From assembly GCA_002021875.1 (NCBI GenBank), contig CP018627.1, positions 7,626,001 to 7,690,000 of the forward strand: a DNA stretch of 64,000 nt, written 5' to 3'. Below the pieces are notes generated by a model, which had not been told where the DNA came from, searched no databases, and saw only the letters and a list, made by a program, of their open reading frames with translations. How positions within the stretch are numbered: position 1 is the stretch's first letter; each line of letters begins with the position of its first letter. Shown one piece after another: positions 16,680 through 24,996 of this stretch. The stretch comes from Streptomyces hygroscopicus (GTDB lineage Bacteria; Actinomycetota; Actinomycetes; Streptomycetales; Streptomycetaceae). The position numbers and the translations under genes are program-made.

Positions 16680-17792
16680 TCAGAGCGCCGGGTCGATCAT
16701 CGCGCAGGCATGGAGTGCCGCGGCCAGGGCCATGGCGTCCGGGCCCTGGGCGACATCGAGGGCGGTGTCGGTGAGCTTGATGGCGTGCTCATCGCCGTGC
16801 GCGGCGGCGCGGGCGAAGACCTCCTCGGGGGTGACGCCTGCCGTGGACGGCAGCCGGTCGGCCGGGAGCGGCTCCCGCGGCGCGTACACCGCCGTGACCG
16901 CGGCGCTCGCCGCCCATGCCGCGTCCAGACTCGGCGCCCACAGCTCGCGCGGCAGCGCGGGCAGGACGCGCAGGACGGCGTTGGGCGCCGTCGCGGCGTG
17001 GACCAGCATGACCGGTTCGCCGTGTCCGTGGGTGGCGTAGCGATGGGTCGCGGCCCGCACGAGCTCGGTCAGCCGCCGACGCGCCTCCTCCGGTGGGTCG
17101 GCGTCGGGGGCGTCGGGGGCGGTCGTCCGGCCGGTGGGCCGCGGGGTGGTCGGCTGACCGGGCCGCGGGGCGGGCGGCCAGGTGGGGAAGGCGGTGAGCC
17201 GGGCCAGCCGCGCCCGTATGCCACCGCTCTGGTCCGCGACTGGCTCCACGGCGGCCAGCGCGTCGGCCGCCGCCCCGGAGACAGGGCCCGGCTGCTGCCG
17301 GAGCGGCGGCAGCGGGGCGTGCCGGGCGGCCCAGTAGCCGAGGGCATGGGCCAGTTCGGCGGTGCGGGGAGCGGTCGTGGTGTCCGGGTCGTCCAGGAGG
17401 GTCCGTACGGCGTGGCCGACGCGGATCACCGGATGCGTCGCACCGCCGGCGATGCCCGGCAGCAGCCGGGGCCACCACACGGCGAGCACGTCCCGCCAGG
17501 GGCGGTCGGCGAGCTCCCGGCCGAAGTAGGCGGGCCAGTCGGCGAGACGGCGTGGATCGCCGAGCGCCTCGCGCCAGTTCTCCTCGGTGATCCGGGCGTA
17601 TGGGCCCGGCATCTCCTCCAGCTTGTCGCGATAGCGGTCCAGCCACCGATGCACGGTGCGCCCCTGGCCGTGACGCACCAGCGCCTCCACGGCCATCGGC
17701 GCGTGATTGCTCAGCCATCCCTCATGCTCGGGGCCTGAGGCATGCAGTCGCTCGAGGGCTTCGTCGAGGGTTCCACTCGTGTCGTCTGTCAT
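16680..17792 (-). CDS. Questin-oxidase-like protein (DUF4243)
   Basis: A 370-residue soluble protein whose N-terminus (LDEALERLHASGPEHEGWLSNHAPMAVEALVRHG) matches the questin oxidase family. Fungal members oxidise anthraquinones such as questin; bacterial members are widespread and mostly uncharacterised. A Pro/Thr-rich linker lies near residues 210-235. It stands alone between convergent and divergent neighbours, with no biosynthetic cluster beside it, so the substrate is unknown. A 14-base direct repeat (acggaccggctcgt) occurs twice just downstream. Confidence 0.8.
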   Translation of the reverse strand: MTDDTSGTLDEALERLHASGPEHEGWLSNHAPMAVEALVRHGQGRTVHRWLDRYRDKLEEMPGPYARITEENWREALGDPRRLADWPAYFGRELADRPWRDVLAVWWPRLLPGIAGGATHPVIRVGHAVRTLLDDPDTTTAPRTAELAHALGYWAARHAPLPPLRQQPGPVSGAAADALAAVEPVADQSGGIRARLARLTAFPTWPPAPRPGQPTTPRPTGRTTAPDAPDADPPEEARRRLTELVRAATHRYATHGHGEPVMLVHAATAPNAVLRVLPALPRELWAPSLDAAWAASAAVTAVYAPREPLPADRLPSTAGVTPEEVFARAAAHGDEHAIKLTDTALDVAQGPDAMALAAALHACAMIDPAL

Positions 17793-17970
17793 GACCTCAC
17801 GCTAGGGAGGGCGGGGCGGCCCCGAATCGGGCCGGGGACGGAAGCGTGCGGGGACCAACGACCTAAGCCGGGGCCGGGGCGGGAGGGCCCGGGACCTCGG
17901 CCGGGGGTCTGGGCCGGGGGACTACGGAGGGCTGCGGCGGGCTACCGGGCCACGGAGGGTCGCGGGCTAC

Positions 17971-18015
17971 GGCGCTACGGGCTGCGGCGTTACGGGCTGC
18001 GGCGCTACGGGCTAC
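17971..18015. repeat. Three tandem 15-bp repeats
   Basis: Copies of GGCGCTACGGGCTGC start at 17971, 17986 and 18001 with single-base changes. The last overlaps the stop codon region of the membrane-protein gene at 18012. Weaker copies of the gggctac/ggctgcgg theme extend upstream to about 17930. Confidence 0.85.
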
Positions 18016-18428
18016 CGCGGAGGGCGCTCCTCCCGTGCGTGGAAGACGTAGAGCACTATGCCCATCATCGCGAGCCCCGCCCCGAGCCCGATCCCCGCGG
18101 ACCGGTACACCGAGCCTCCGCTCACGGCGTGCAGAAAACCGAGCGCACAGCCGAGGAGCGTCCCGTAGAGCACGGCCCGGATCTCCGGCATCAGGCCCGG
18201 CGTCATCCTGCCGAGGGCGTAACAGAGCGCCCCGACCACCACCGCCGACACCACGCCGAGGACGGCGGACGCGGGGATGGTGGAGCCTTGATTGTGGTCC
18301 ACGAACATCACCCAGCCGCCGAAGAGCACCGCCAGAACGACGGGGATGCCCCAGGAGGCGGAGGGGTGCAGTGGGAGGTGGAGCCGCGGATGGTGGCGGT
18401 GGCTCACCGGGGCTGTGGGGGCATTCAT
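18012..18428 (-). CDS. Four-helix membrane protein, unknown function
   Basis: A 138-residue protein with a His-rich N-terminal tail (HRHHPRLHLPLH), four predicted transmembrane helices and a basic C-terminus. I recognise it as a conserved type in Streptomyces but know no function. It is transcribed away from hrdD. Its stop codon lies in a tandem repeat that may still be expanding and changing the 3' end. Confidence 0.75.
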   Translation of the reverse strand: MNAPTAPVSHRHHPRLHLPLHPSASWGIPVVLAVLFGGWVMFVDHNQGSTIPASAVLGVVSAVVVGALCYALGRMTPGLMPEIRAVLYGTLLGCALGFLHAVSGGSVYRSAGIGLGAGLAMMGIVLYVFHAREERPPR

Positions 18429-18801
18429 GACCGAACCTCCTCGTCGCCGCGTCCCCGCCCTGACCCGTCACTTTCCAGCGCACACCCATGCGGGGGGCCG
18501 GGCAACCCGGCGCGATGGGCCATCCGGGCAACCGGGAGCCCGCGAGATTCGTCTTGACGGATGAGAGACGGGCGGGAGAGCCGTGGAAGGCGACGGCACA
18601 GGGGGTCTGACCTGCGCTTCCCGCCGCTTCGGCAGTGCGCTGACCCCGGTGTGGGTGGACAGGATACTGCATGATCGTAAAAAGGTGGGGGCCTGATGGG
18701 AATTCTGTCCTGATTCCAGTCGTTGTTTCCTTCGGACGGGGCACCCGACACCGGAGAGTCCGTCCATAGTCCGCGCCCGATCCATCTGTAAGGGAGCACG
18801 C
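18429..18801. other. hrdD upstream region, no gene
   Basis: This 373-bp stretch holds the promoters of the membrane-protein gene and hrdD. It contains a short hairpin (GCCGGG caa CCCGGC near 18496) and, closer to hrdD, an AT-richer segment (atgatcgtaaaaagg) followed by a SigR-type promoter. I see no coding frame with convincing codon use. Confidence 0.7.
18698..18725 (+). promoter_or_regulatory. SigR-type promoter of hrdD
   Basis: GGGAAT (18698-18703) and GTTG (18722-18725) are separated by exactly 18 bases, matching the SigR consensus GGGAAT-N18-GTTG. hrdD is a known SigR target in S. coelicolor, so this predicts induction by thiol-oxidative stress. Confidence 0.85.
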
Positions 18802-19806
18802 ATGGCAACCCGTGCCGTCGCCCGTAATCAGTCCGCCGCCGCTGGTGGCGCTGATGGGGCCAACAGCGTTCGCGCCTCAGGCGGGGAGATCGCCGATCGC
18901 GACCTGGTCGGCATGTATCTCGACGAGATCGCTCGTACCCCGCTGCTGGACGCGGCGAAGGAGGTCGAGCTGTCCCAGTCCATCGAAGCGGGGGTGTATG
19001 CCCAGCAGATCCTGGACGGCGAGGTTGAGGAGGCCCCTGCCGCAGGTGCGAGCCGCGAGGAGCTGGAGGCGATAGCCACCGAAGGTGCCCGCGCCAAGGA
19101 CATCTTCATCCGCTCCAACCTGCGCCTCGTCGTGGCTGTGGCGCGCCGCTATCCGCGCAGTGGGCTGCCCCTGCTGGATCTCATCCAGGAGGGCAACGCG
19201 GGCCTGGTGCGCGCGGTGGAGAAGTTCGACTACACCAAGGGGTTCAAGTTCTCGACCTATGCCACGTGGTGGATCCGTCAGGCCATCACGCGCTCGATCG
19301 CGGACCAGTCCCGTACGATCCGGCTGCCCGTCCACCTGGTCGAGGAGCTCGGTCGGATCCGCCGGGTGCAGCGGGAGTTCAACCGTGAGCACGGCCGCGA
19401 GCCGGAGCATGCCGAGATCGCCGAGGAGCTCGGCTCCACGATGGAGCGGGTCTCGGATGTGCTCGACTGGGCCCGCGACCCGGTCAGTCTGAACATGTCG
19501 GTCGACGACGAAGGGGAGACCCAGTTCGGCGATCTGCTGGAGGACACCTCGGCCGTTTCGCCCGAGCAGTCGGTGATGACGCTGCTGCGCAGCGAGGAGC
19601 TGGAGGACCTGATCGGCCGTCTCGACGACCGCACCGCCTCCATCATCAAGGCGCGGTACGGCATCGACGACGGCCGGGAGCGCACCCTGACCGAGGTCGG
19701 CAAGCAGCATGGCCTCACGCGTGAGCGCATCCGCCAGATCGAGAAGCATGCCTTGCTTGAGCTGAAGAAGATGGCCCGCCAGACCGGTTTCGACGCAGCG
19801 GCTTGA
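18802..19806 (+). CDS. hrdD: RNA polymerase sigma factor HrdD
   Basis: A 334-residue principal-like (group 2) sigma factor. Region 1.2 is near residues 30-55 (DLVGMYLDEIARTPLL), region 2 near 105-165 (NLRLVVAVARRYP ... FSTYATWWIRQAI), and region 4 at the C-terminus (TLTEVGKQHGLTRERIRQIEKHALLELK). It lacks the long N-terminal domain of HrdB. The N-terminus MATRAVAR is typical of HrdD. AAGGGAG precedes the ATG. HrdD is dispensable in S. coelicolor and part of stress-linked sigma networks. A strong terminator follows. Confidence 0.96.
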   Translation: MATRAVARNQSAAAGGADGANSVRASGGEIADRDLVGMYLDEIARTPLLDAAKEVELSQSIEAGVYAQQILDGEVEEAPAAGASREELEAIATEGARAKDIFIRSNLRLVVAVARRYPRSGLPLLDLIQEGNAGLVRAVEKFDYTKGFKFSTYATWWIRQAITRSIADQSRTIRLPVHLVEELGRIRRVQREFNREHGREPEHAEIAEELGSTMERVSDVLDWARDPVSLNMSVDDEGETQFGDLLEDTSAVSPEQSVMTLLRSEELEDLIGRLDDRTASIIKARYGIDDGRERTLTEVGKQHGLTRERIRQIEKHALLELKKMARQTGFDAAA

Positions 19807-19860
19807 GTTCTCGGGACAGCAGACTCCAGCCGCCACCAGACCCTCTCCAACCCATGGACC

Positions 19861-19894
19861 GAGCCCCGGCGCCTCCCCCCTGGCGCCGGGGCTC
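19861..19894 (+). terminator. hrdD terminator
   Basis: A 13-bp perfect stem (GAGCCCCGGCGCC and complement) with an 8-base pyrimidine loop begins 54 bp after the hrdD stop and is followed by GCTTGTGT. Confidence 0.9.
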
Positions 19895-19983
19895 GCTTGT
19901 GTCCGGGTGCGGGCCGCCTGTGTGGTGTGGCTGTGGTCTGCCTGTGGTGTGGTCGGGGTCGGTTGCGGGCCGGGGACGGGCGG

Positions 19984-20721
19984 TCAGACCGCGAAGCCGC
20001 CGTCCACGGCGATCGACGCCCCGGTGATGTAGCGGCTGCTGTCGCCCGCGAGATGGGCCACGGTCGCCGCGATCTCCGTGGGACGGCCGTAGCGGCCGAG
20101 TGCGGTGAAGCCGCTCTGGAGTGCGGCGCTCTCGCCGTCCGCCGGGTTCATATCGGTGTCCACCGGCCCGGGGTGGACCAGGTTGGCCGTGATCCCGCGC
20201 GGGCCGAGCTCACGGGCCAGGGCCTTGGTGAGGCCGGTGAGCGCGGTCTTGCTGGTCGCGTAGAGGCTGCCGCCGGGGAAGGCGACGCGCTCGGCCATAC
20301 AGCTGCCGATGTTGATGATCCGCCCGCCGTCGGCCATATGCGCGGCGGCTGCCTGCGCCATGAGGAACGGCGCCCGGACGTTCACGGCGAGGACCTGGTC
20401 CACATCCTCCAGTGACAGCTCGGCGAGGGGGCCGAGGGCGCCGACGCCCGCGTTGTTGACCAGGATGTCCAGTCGGCCGAATTCGGCGGCGGCCCCCTCC
20501 ACGGCGGCGCGCACCTCCTGCGCGTCGGCGCCGTCGACCCGCACCGCCCAGGCGCGACGGCCGAGCGCCTTGATGCGGTCGACCACGTCCGCCGCGCGTT
20601 CGGCCTGGCTGTGGTACGTCAGGGCGACATCGGCGCCGTCCTCGGCGAGCCGGATCGCCACGGCCTCGCCGATGCCCCGGCTGCCGCCGGTGACCAGGGC
20701 CGCCTTGCCGTCGAGTGTCAT
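19984..20721 (-). CDS. SDR-family oxidoreductase (FabG-like)
   Basis: A 245-residue classical short-chain dehydrogenase. It has the NAD(P)-binding TGGSRGIG motif (residues 11-18), NNAG, and a YxxxK site in GGSLYATSKTALTG. The family-typical catalytic Ser position reads INIGSCMAE. The C-terminus GASIAVDGGF is typical. Substrate cannot be told from sequence; family members reduce 3-oxoacyl or small carbonyl compounds. AAGGAG lies five bases before the ATG. It points towards hrdD and is divergent from the fructose operon; no functional link is evident. Confidence 0.9.
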   Translation of the reverse strand: MTLDGKAALVTGGSRGIGEAVAIRLAEDGADVALTYHSQAERAADVVDRIKALGRRAWAVRVDGADAQEVRAAVEGAAAEFGRLDILVNNAGVGALGPLAELSLEDVDQVLAVNVRAPFLMAQAAAAHMADGGRIINIGSCMAERVAFPGGSLYATSKTALTGLTKALARELGPRGITANLVHPGPVDTDMNPADGESAALQSGFTALGRYGRPTEIAATVAHLAGDSSRYITGASIAVDGGFAV

Positions 20722-21083
20722 GTCTTCTCCTTGTATGCGGGTCCTTGTATGCGGGGAAAATCCCGCTGTGCGGTGATCCGTCTTGGTGACGGGGACATGA
20801 CTCGATCCTGCTCGGGCGGGTCGCGGAAGTCCGGCGGGATACGGACGGTGCGCTGCGGCGATGCGCGGGGTGGGCGCGCTCGGCGGCAGTGGTCCGCGGC
20901 AGTGGTCTGCAGCAGGCATCCGAGGGGGGTCACTGAGCGATCGTTGGGCGACCGCTGAGCGATCGCGACCCGTCCATGCCCGGTCGAGTTCGTTTCGTGC
21001 CCGAGTCTGTTTACTTTCCGGCATCGCCCACGTAATCTGGCCGCGAAATCACAGGTTCGGGCATGGAAGGGACGTAAACCCAC
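20722..21083. other. SDR-fruR divergent intergenic region, no gene
   Basis: This 362-bp stretch contains a duplicated ccttgtatgcgg element (about 20730-20753) just before the SDR ribosome site, two copies of gagcgatcg near 20940-20960, and the fruR promoter. GTTTAC (21009) and GTAAAC (21074) face each other around the fruR promoter and could be regulator half-sites. No coding frame looks real. Confidence 0.6.
21010..21038 (+). promoter_or_regulatory. Likely promoter of the fruRKA operon
   Basis: TTTACT and TAATCT are spaced by 17 bp, about 45 bp before the fruR start. The -10 element is good and the -35 is fair. Confidence 0.5.
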
Positions 21084-21845
21084 ATGTACGCACCGGAGCG
21101 TCAGCAGGAGATTCTCCGGCTCGCCCGTGAAAGCGGGCGGGTGGATGTCCTGTCCCTCGCCGAGGAGTTCCAGGTCACCGCCGAGACCGTGCGGCGTGAT
21201 CTGCGCACCCTCGACCGGGCGGGGCTCGTCCGCCGTGTGCACGGGGGCGCCATCCCGGCCGGCCGTCTGGACTTCGAGCCCGATCTCGCCGAGCGCGAGT
21301 CCACCGCCGCCGATGAGAAGGACCGCATCGCGCGGGCCGCCATCGCCGAGCTGCCGGCCGACGGCAGCGTGATCATCGACGCGGGCTCGACGGCGGCCCG
21401 GTTCGCCGCCGCCCTCCCGCTGGAGGCCAAGCTCACCGTCGTCACCCACGCCCTGCCGGTCGCCGCCCGTCTCGCCGACCACCCCGGTATCGCGCTGCAC
21501 CTCGTCGGCGGACGGGTCCGCCACCGCACCCGGGCCGCCGTGGACGCATGGGCGCTGCGCGGCTACGGCGAGATCAAGGCCGATGTGGTCTTCCTCGCCA
21601 CCAACGGCTTCTCGCTGGACGGCGGGCTCACCACACCCGATCTCGCGGAGGGCGCCGTCAAGGGCGCCATGATCGCGGCGGCCCGGCGGGTGGTACTGCT
21701 CGCGGACTCCGCCAAGTTCGGCCGGGAGCACTTCGCCCGGTTCGGCGGCCTCGACGATGTCGATCTGCTCATCACGGACACCGGGCTCAGCCCGCAGGAC
21801 GCCCTGGCCATCGAGCGTCAGGGCACGGAAGTGGCACGCGCATGA
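21084..21845 (+). CDS. fruR: FruR, DeoR-family fructose operon repressor
   Basis: A 253-residue DeoR-type regulator. The N-terminal helix-turn-helix (LSLAEEFQVTAETVRRDLRTLDRAGLVRRVHGGA, about 24-57) is followed by the sugar-phosphate-binding domain with the family motif IIDAGSTA. It is expected to sense fructose 1-phosphate and control fruK and fruA, as known for such operons. GAAGGGAC precedes the ATG. Its stop overlaps the fruK start as ATGA. Confidence 0.93.
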   Translation: MYAPERQQEILRLARESGRVDVLSLAEEFQVTAETVRRDLRTLDRAGLVRRVHGGAIPAGRLDFEPDLAERESTAADEKDRIARAAIAELPADGSVIIDAGSTAARFAAALPLEAKLTVVTHALPVAARLADHPGIALHLVGGRVRHRTRAAVDAWALRGYGEIKADVVFLATNGFSLDGGLTTPDLAEGAVKGAMIAAARRVVLLADSAKFGREHFARFGGLDDVDLLITDTGLSPQDALAIERQGTEVARA

Positions 21846-22786
21846 TTCTCACCGTCACCCCCAACCCCAGCCTGGACCGTACGTACGAGATCCCCGCGCT
21901 GGAGCGCGGCGCCGTGCTGCGGGCCACGGCCGACCGGGTCGACCCCGGTGGCAAGGGCGTCAATGTCTCGCGTGCCGTGGCCGCCGCGGGGCATCGCACG
22001 GTGGCCGTGCTGCCGCTCGGCGGACCGGAGGGAGCGCTGCTCGCTCGGCTGCTGGGGGAGCTGGGCATCGAGGCGGCGGGTGTGCCCGTGGCGGGCTCGA
22101 CCCGGGTCAACATCTCCGTGGCCGAACCGGACGGCACCCTCACCAAGCTCAACGCGGGCGGGCCCGAGCTGAGCGGCGCCGAGGCCGAGGCGGTGCTGGA
22201 GGCCGTCCGGACGAGTGCCGAGAGCGCCGACTGGATCGCCTGCTGCGGCAGCCTGCCCCGCGGGCTCGCACCCGAGTGGTATGCCGAACTGGTGGCGCGG
22301 GCCCACCGGGCGGGCGCCCGGATCGCTCTGGACACCTCCGGCCCCTCGCTGACCGCCGCCCTGCGCGAGCGCCCTGATGTGGTGAAGCCCAACGCCGAGG
22401 AGCTGGCCCAGGCCGTGGGCCGCCCGCTGGCCACCGTGGGCGAGGCGGTCAAGGCGGCCGAGGAGCTGCGGGGGCTCGGTGCCCGCGCCGTGCTGGCCAG
22501 CCTGGGCGCCGACGGTCAGCTGCTGGTCGACGAGACGGGCGCCTACTTCGGCACCGCGCGGGTCGCCGCCGTGCGGAGCAACGTCGGCGCGGGCGACGCC
22601 TCGCTCGCCGGATTCCTCGCGGCGGGCGGCGCCGGGCCCGCCGCACTCGCCTCGGCCGTGGCCCACGGGGCGGCCGCGGTGCAGTTGCCGGGCAGCGCCA
22701 TGCCGACCCCGGCCGACCTCGATCCGTCCGCCGTCGTCACGACGGCGGATATCCCGCTGGACCGTGTGCTCAGGGAGCCCGCGTGA
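21842..22786 (+). CDS. fruK: FruK, 1-phosphofructokinase
   Basis: A 314-residue PfkB-family sugar kinase that converts fructose 1-phosphate to fructose 1,6-bisphosphate. It has the substrate-binding TPNPSLDRTYE start, the GGKGVNVSRA motif, and the catalytic signature region NVGAGDASLAGFLA, with the Asp base. The usual family wording is GAGDSMVAG; here it is GAGDASLAG. It overlaps fruR and is followed 85 bp later by fruA, so uptake and phosphorylation are co-expressed. Confidence 0.94.
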   Translation: MILTVTPNPSLDRTYEIPALERGAVLRATADRVDPGGKGVNVSRAVAAAGHRTVAVLPLGGPEGALLARLLGELGIEAAGVPVAGSTRVNISVAEPDGTLTKLNAGGPELSGAEAEAVLEAVRTSAESADWIACCGSLPRGLAPEWYAELVARAHRAGARIALDTSGPSLTAALRERPDVVKPNAEELAQAVGRPLATVGEAVKAAEELRGLGARAVLASLGADGQLLVDETGAYFGTARVAAVRSNVGAGDASLAGFLAAGGAGPAALASAVAHGAAAVQLPGSAMPTPADLDPSAVVTTADIPLDRVLREPA

Positions 22787-22871
22787 CCGGCCGTCCCCAC
22801 TCCCACCCCCCAATCCACACTCCGCCCGCCCGCCTCCCCCAGGGCGGCACCGCACACAAGGGAGCCGCGAG

Positions 22872-24989
22872 ATGAGTGAGCTGATCACCGCGGATCTGGT
22901 CGACCTTGACCTGTCCGCCGACACCAAGGAAGCCGCCGCTCGGTCGCTCGCCGAACGCATGGTCGCGGCCGGCCGGGTCACCGACCTCGACGGCTTTCTC
23001 GCCGATGTGGCGGCGCGCGAGGAGCAGATGCCGACCGGCCTGGACGGCGGCATCGGCATACCCCACTGCCGCAGCGCACATGTCACCGAGCCGACCCTGG
23101 CCTTCGGGCGCAGCGCGGCCCGGATCGACTTCGGCGCGGCGGACGGGCCGGCCGATCTGATCTTCCTGATCGCCGCCCCGGCGGGCGCGGACAGCGACCA
23201 TCTGACCATCCTGTCGAGCCTGGCGCGGCAGCTGATGAACGCCGACTTCACCGATGCGCTGCGCTCGGCCGACCGGCCCGAACGGGCGGCCGCGCTGATC
23301 CGCGGCGAGGAGCAGAGCGCACCCGTCGCCGAGGGGACGGAGGCCGAGCGAACGGGAGCCGCGCCGAAGGGGGCCGAGGAGCCCGCAGGAGCAGGTGAGC
23401 CCGGCGCTGCTGAGCCCGCCACCGCTGAGCCCGCCGCTGCTGAGGCCAGCGCCTCGGAGCCGGTGACCCCCTTCCGGATCGTCGCCGTCACGTCCTGCCC
23501 GACCGGTATCGCCCACACCTATATGGCCGCCGAGGCGCTGGAGAACGCCGGTCGCGAGGCCGGGGTCGAGCTGGTGGTCGAGACTCAGGGGTCGGCCGGA
23601 TTCGACAAGCTTCCCGCGGCCACCATCGCCGCCGCCGACGCGGTGGTCTTCGCCCACGATGTGGAGGTCCGGGACAAGGCCCGCTTCGCGGGCAAGCCGA
23701 CGGTGGACGTCGGAGTGAAGGCGGGCATCAACCGACCCGCCGAACTCATCGCCGAGGCGCGTGCGAAGGCCGCACGCGGCGAGGTCGGCGCACCGGCCGA
23801 CGGCGCGGCGGGGCGCTCGGCGCCGATGGACGAGGACGGTCCCGCCGGTGACGGCTTCGGCACCCGGCTGCGCAAGTGGCTGATGACGGGCGTCAGTTAC
23901 ATGGTCCCGTTCGTCGCCGCGGGCGGTCTGCTGATCGCGCTCGCCTTCGCGATCGGCGGTTACGAGATCGCGAGTGCCAAGTCGGTGGCGGACCACTTCG
24001 TCTGGGCCGAGACCAGCAGCTGGGCTGCGCTGCTCTTCCAGATCGGCAGTGCGGCGTTCACCTTCCTGGTGCCGGTCCTGGCGGGCTATATCGCCTACGG
24101 CATGGCCGACCGGCCGGGTCTGGTCCCCGGCTTCGTGGGCGGCTACATCGCGACCACCATCAAGGCCGGATTCCTCGGCGGTCTGGTCGCGGGTCTGATC
24201 GCGGGCGCGGTCGTCATGGGCATCCAGCGATTCAAGGTCCCGGCGGCGCTGCGCGGCATCATGCCGGTGGTGGTGATCCCGCTGATCTCCTCGGCGATCG
24301 TCGGCGTCCTGATGTTCGTGGTGATCGGCAAGCCGATCGCCTCCGCGCAGGAGGCGATGACCGACTGGCTCAACGGCCTCTCCGGCGCCAACGCCATCGG
24401 TCTCGGCGTCCTCCTCGGCCTGATGATGTGCTTCGACCTCGGCGGTCCGGTCAACAAGGTGGCATACGCCTTCGCGACCGGCGGTATCGCGGTGTCGGAC
24501 CCCTCCACCGGAAGCCTCAAGATCATGGCCGCGGTGATGGCCGCCGGTATGGTCCCGCCGCTGGCACTGGCCCTCGCCACCACCGTGCGCGGACGGCTGT
24601 TCACCAAGACCGAGCGGGAGAACGGAAAGGCCGCCTGGGTGCTGGGTGCCTCCTTCATCACTGAGGGCGCCATTCCGTTCGCCGCGGCGGATCCGCTGCG
24701 GGTGATCCCCTCGTCGATGGTGGGCGGTGCCGTCACCGGTGCGCTGTCGATGGCCTTCGACTGCACGCTGCGCGCCCCGCACGGCGGCATCTTCGTGGTC
24801 CCGCTGATCGGCGAGCCGTTCCTCTACCTGCTGGCCATCGTGGCGGGCACGGTGGTCTCGGCCGGTCTGGTGGTCTTCCTCAAGGGGCTGCGGAAGACGG
24901 CGGAGGCGGAGGCCACCGGCCAGGCGGGCGGCAAGGCCGCCCCGGGCGGTACCACCGAGGACGAGTCGAAGGTGGCGGTCGCGGCCTGA
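22872..24989 (+). CDS. fruA: FruA, fructose PTS permease EIIABC
   Basis: A 705-residue fused phosphotransferase permease. The EIIA domain (about 1-145) has the phosphorylated His65 in GIGIPHCR. An Ala/Glu/Pro linker of about 50 residues follows. The EIIB domain has Cys209 in VTSCPTGIAHTYMAAE. The EIIC domain (about 310-690) has multiple helices and the GPVNKVAYAF and ITEGAIPFAA motifs. It imports fructose as fructose 1-phosphate, using EI and HPr encoded elsewhere. AAGGGAG precedes the ATG. The linker is Ala/Glu-rich and likely flexible. Confidence 0.95.
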   Translation: MSELITADLVDLDLSADTKEAAARSLAERMVAAGRVTDLDGFLADVAAREEQMPTGLDGGIGIPHCRSAHVTEPTLAFGRSAARIDFGAADGPADLIFLIAAPAGADSDHLTILSSLARQLMNADFTDALRSADRPERAAALIRGEEQSAPVAEGTEAERTGAAPKGAEEPAGAGEPGAAEPATAEPAAAEASASEPVTPFRIVAVTSCPTGIAHTYMAAEALENAGREAGVELVVETQGSAGFDKLPAATIAAADAVVFAHDVEVRDKARFAGKPTVDVGVKAGINRPAELIAEARAKAARGEVGAPADGAAGRSAPMDEDGPAGDGFGTRLRKWLMTGVSYMVPFVAAGGLLIALAFAIGGYEIASAKSVADHFVWAETSSWAALLFQIGSAAFTFLVPVLAGYIAYGMADRPGLVPGFVGGYIATTIKAGFLGGLVAGLIAGAVVMGIQRFKVPAALRGIMPVVVIPLISSAIVGVLMFVVIGKPIASAQEAMTDWLNGLSGANAIGLGVLLGLMMCFDLGGPVNKVAYAFATGGIAVSDPSTGSLKIMAAVMAAGMVPPLALALATTVRGRLFTKTERENGKAAWVLGASFITEGAIPFAAADPLRVIPSSMVGGAVTGALSMAFDCTLRAPHGGIFVVPLIGEPFLYLLAIVAGTVVSAGLVVFLKGLRKTAEAEATGQAGGKAAPGGTTEDESKVAVAA

Positions 24990-24996
24990 CCGCATC

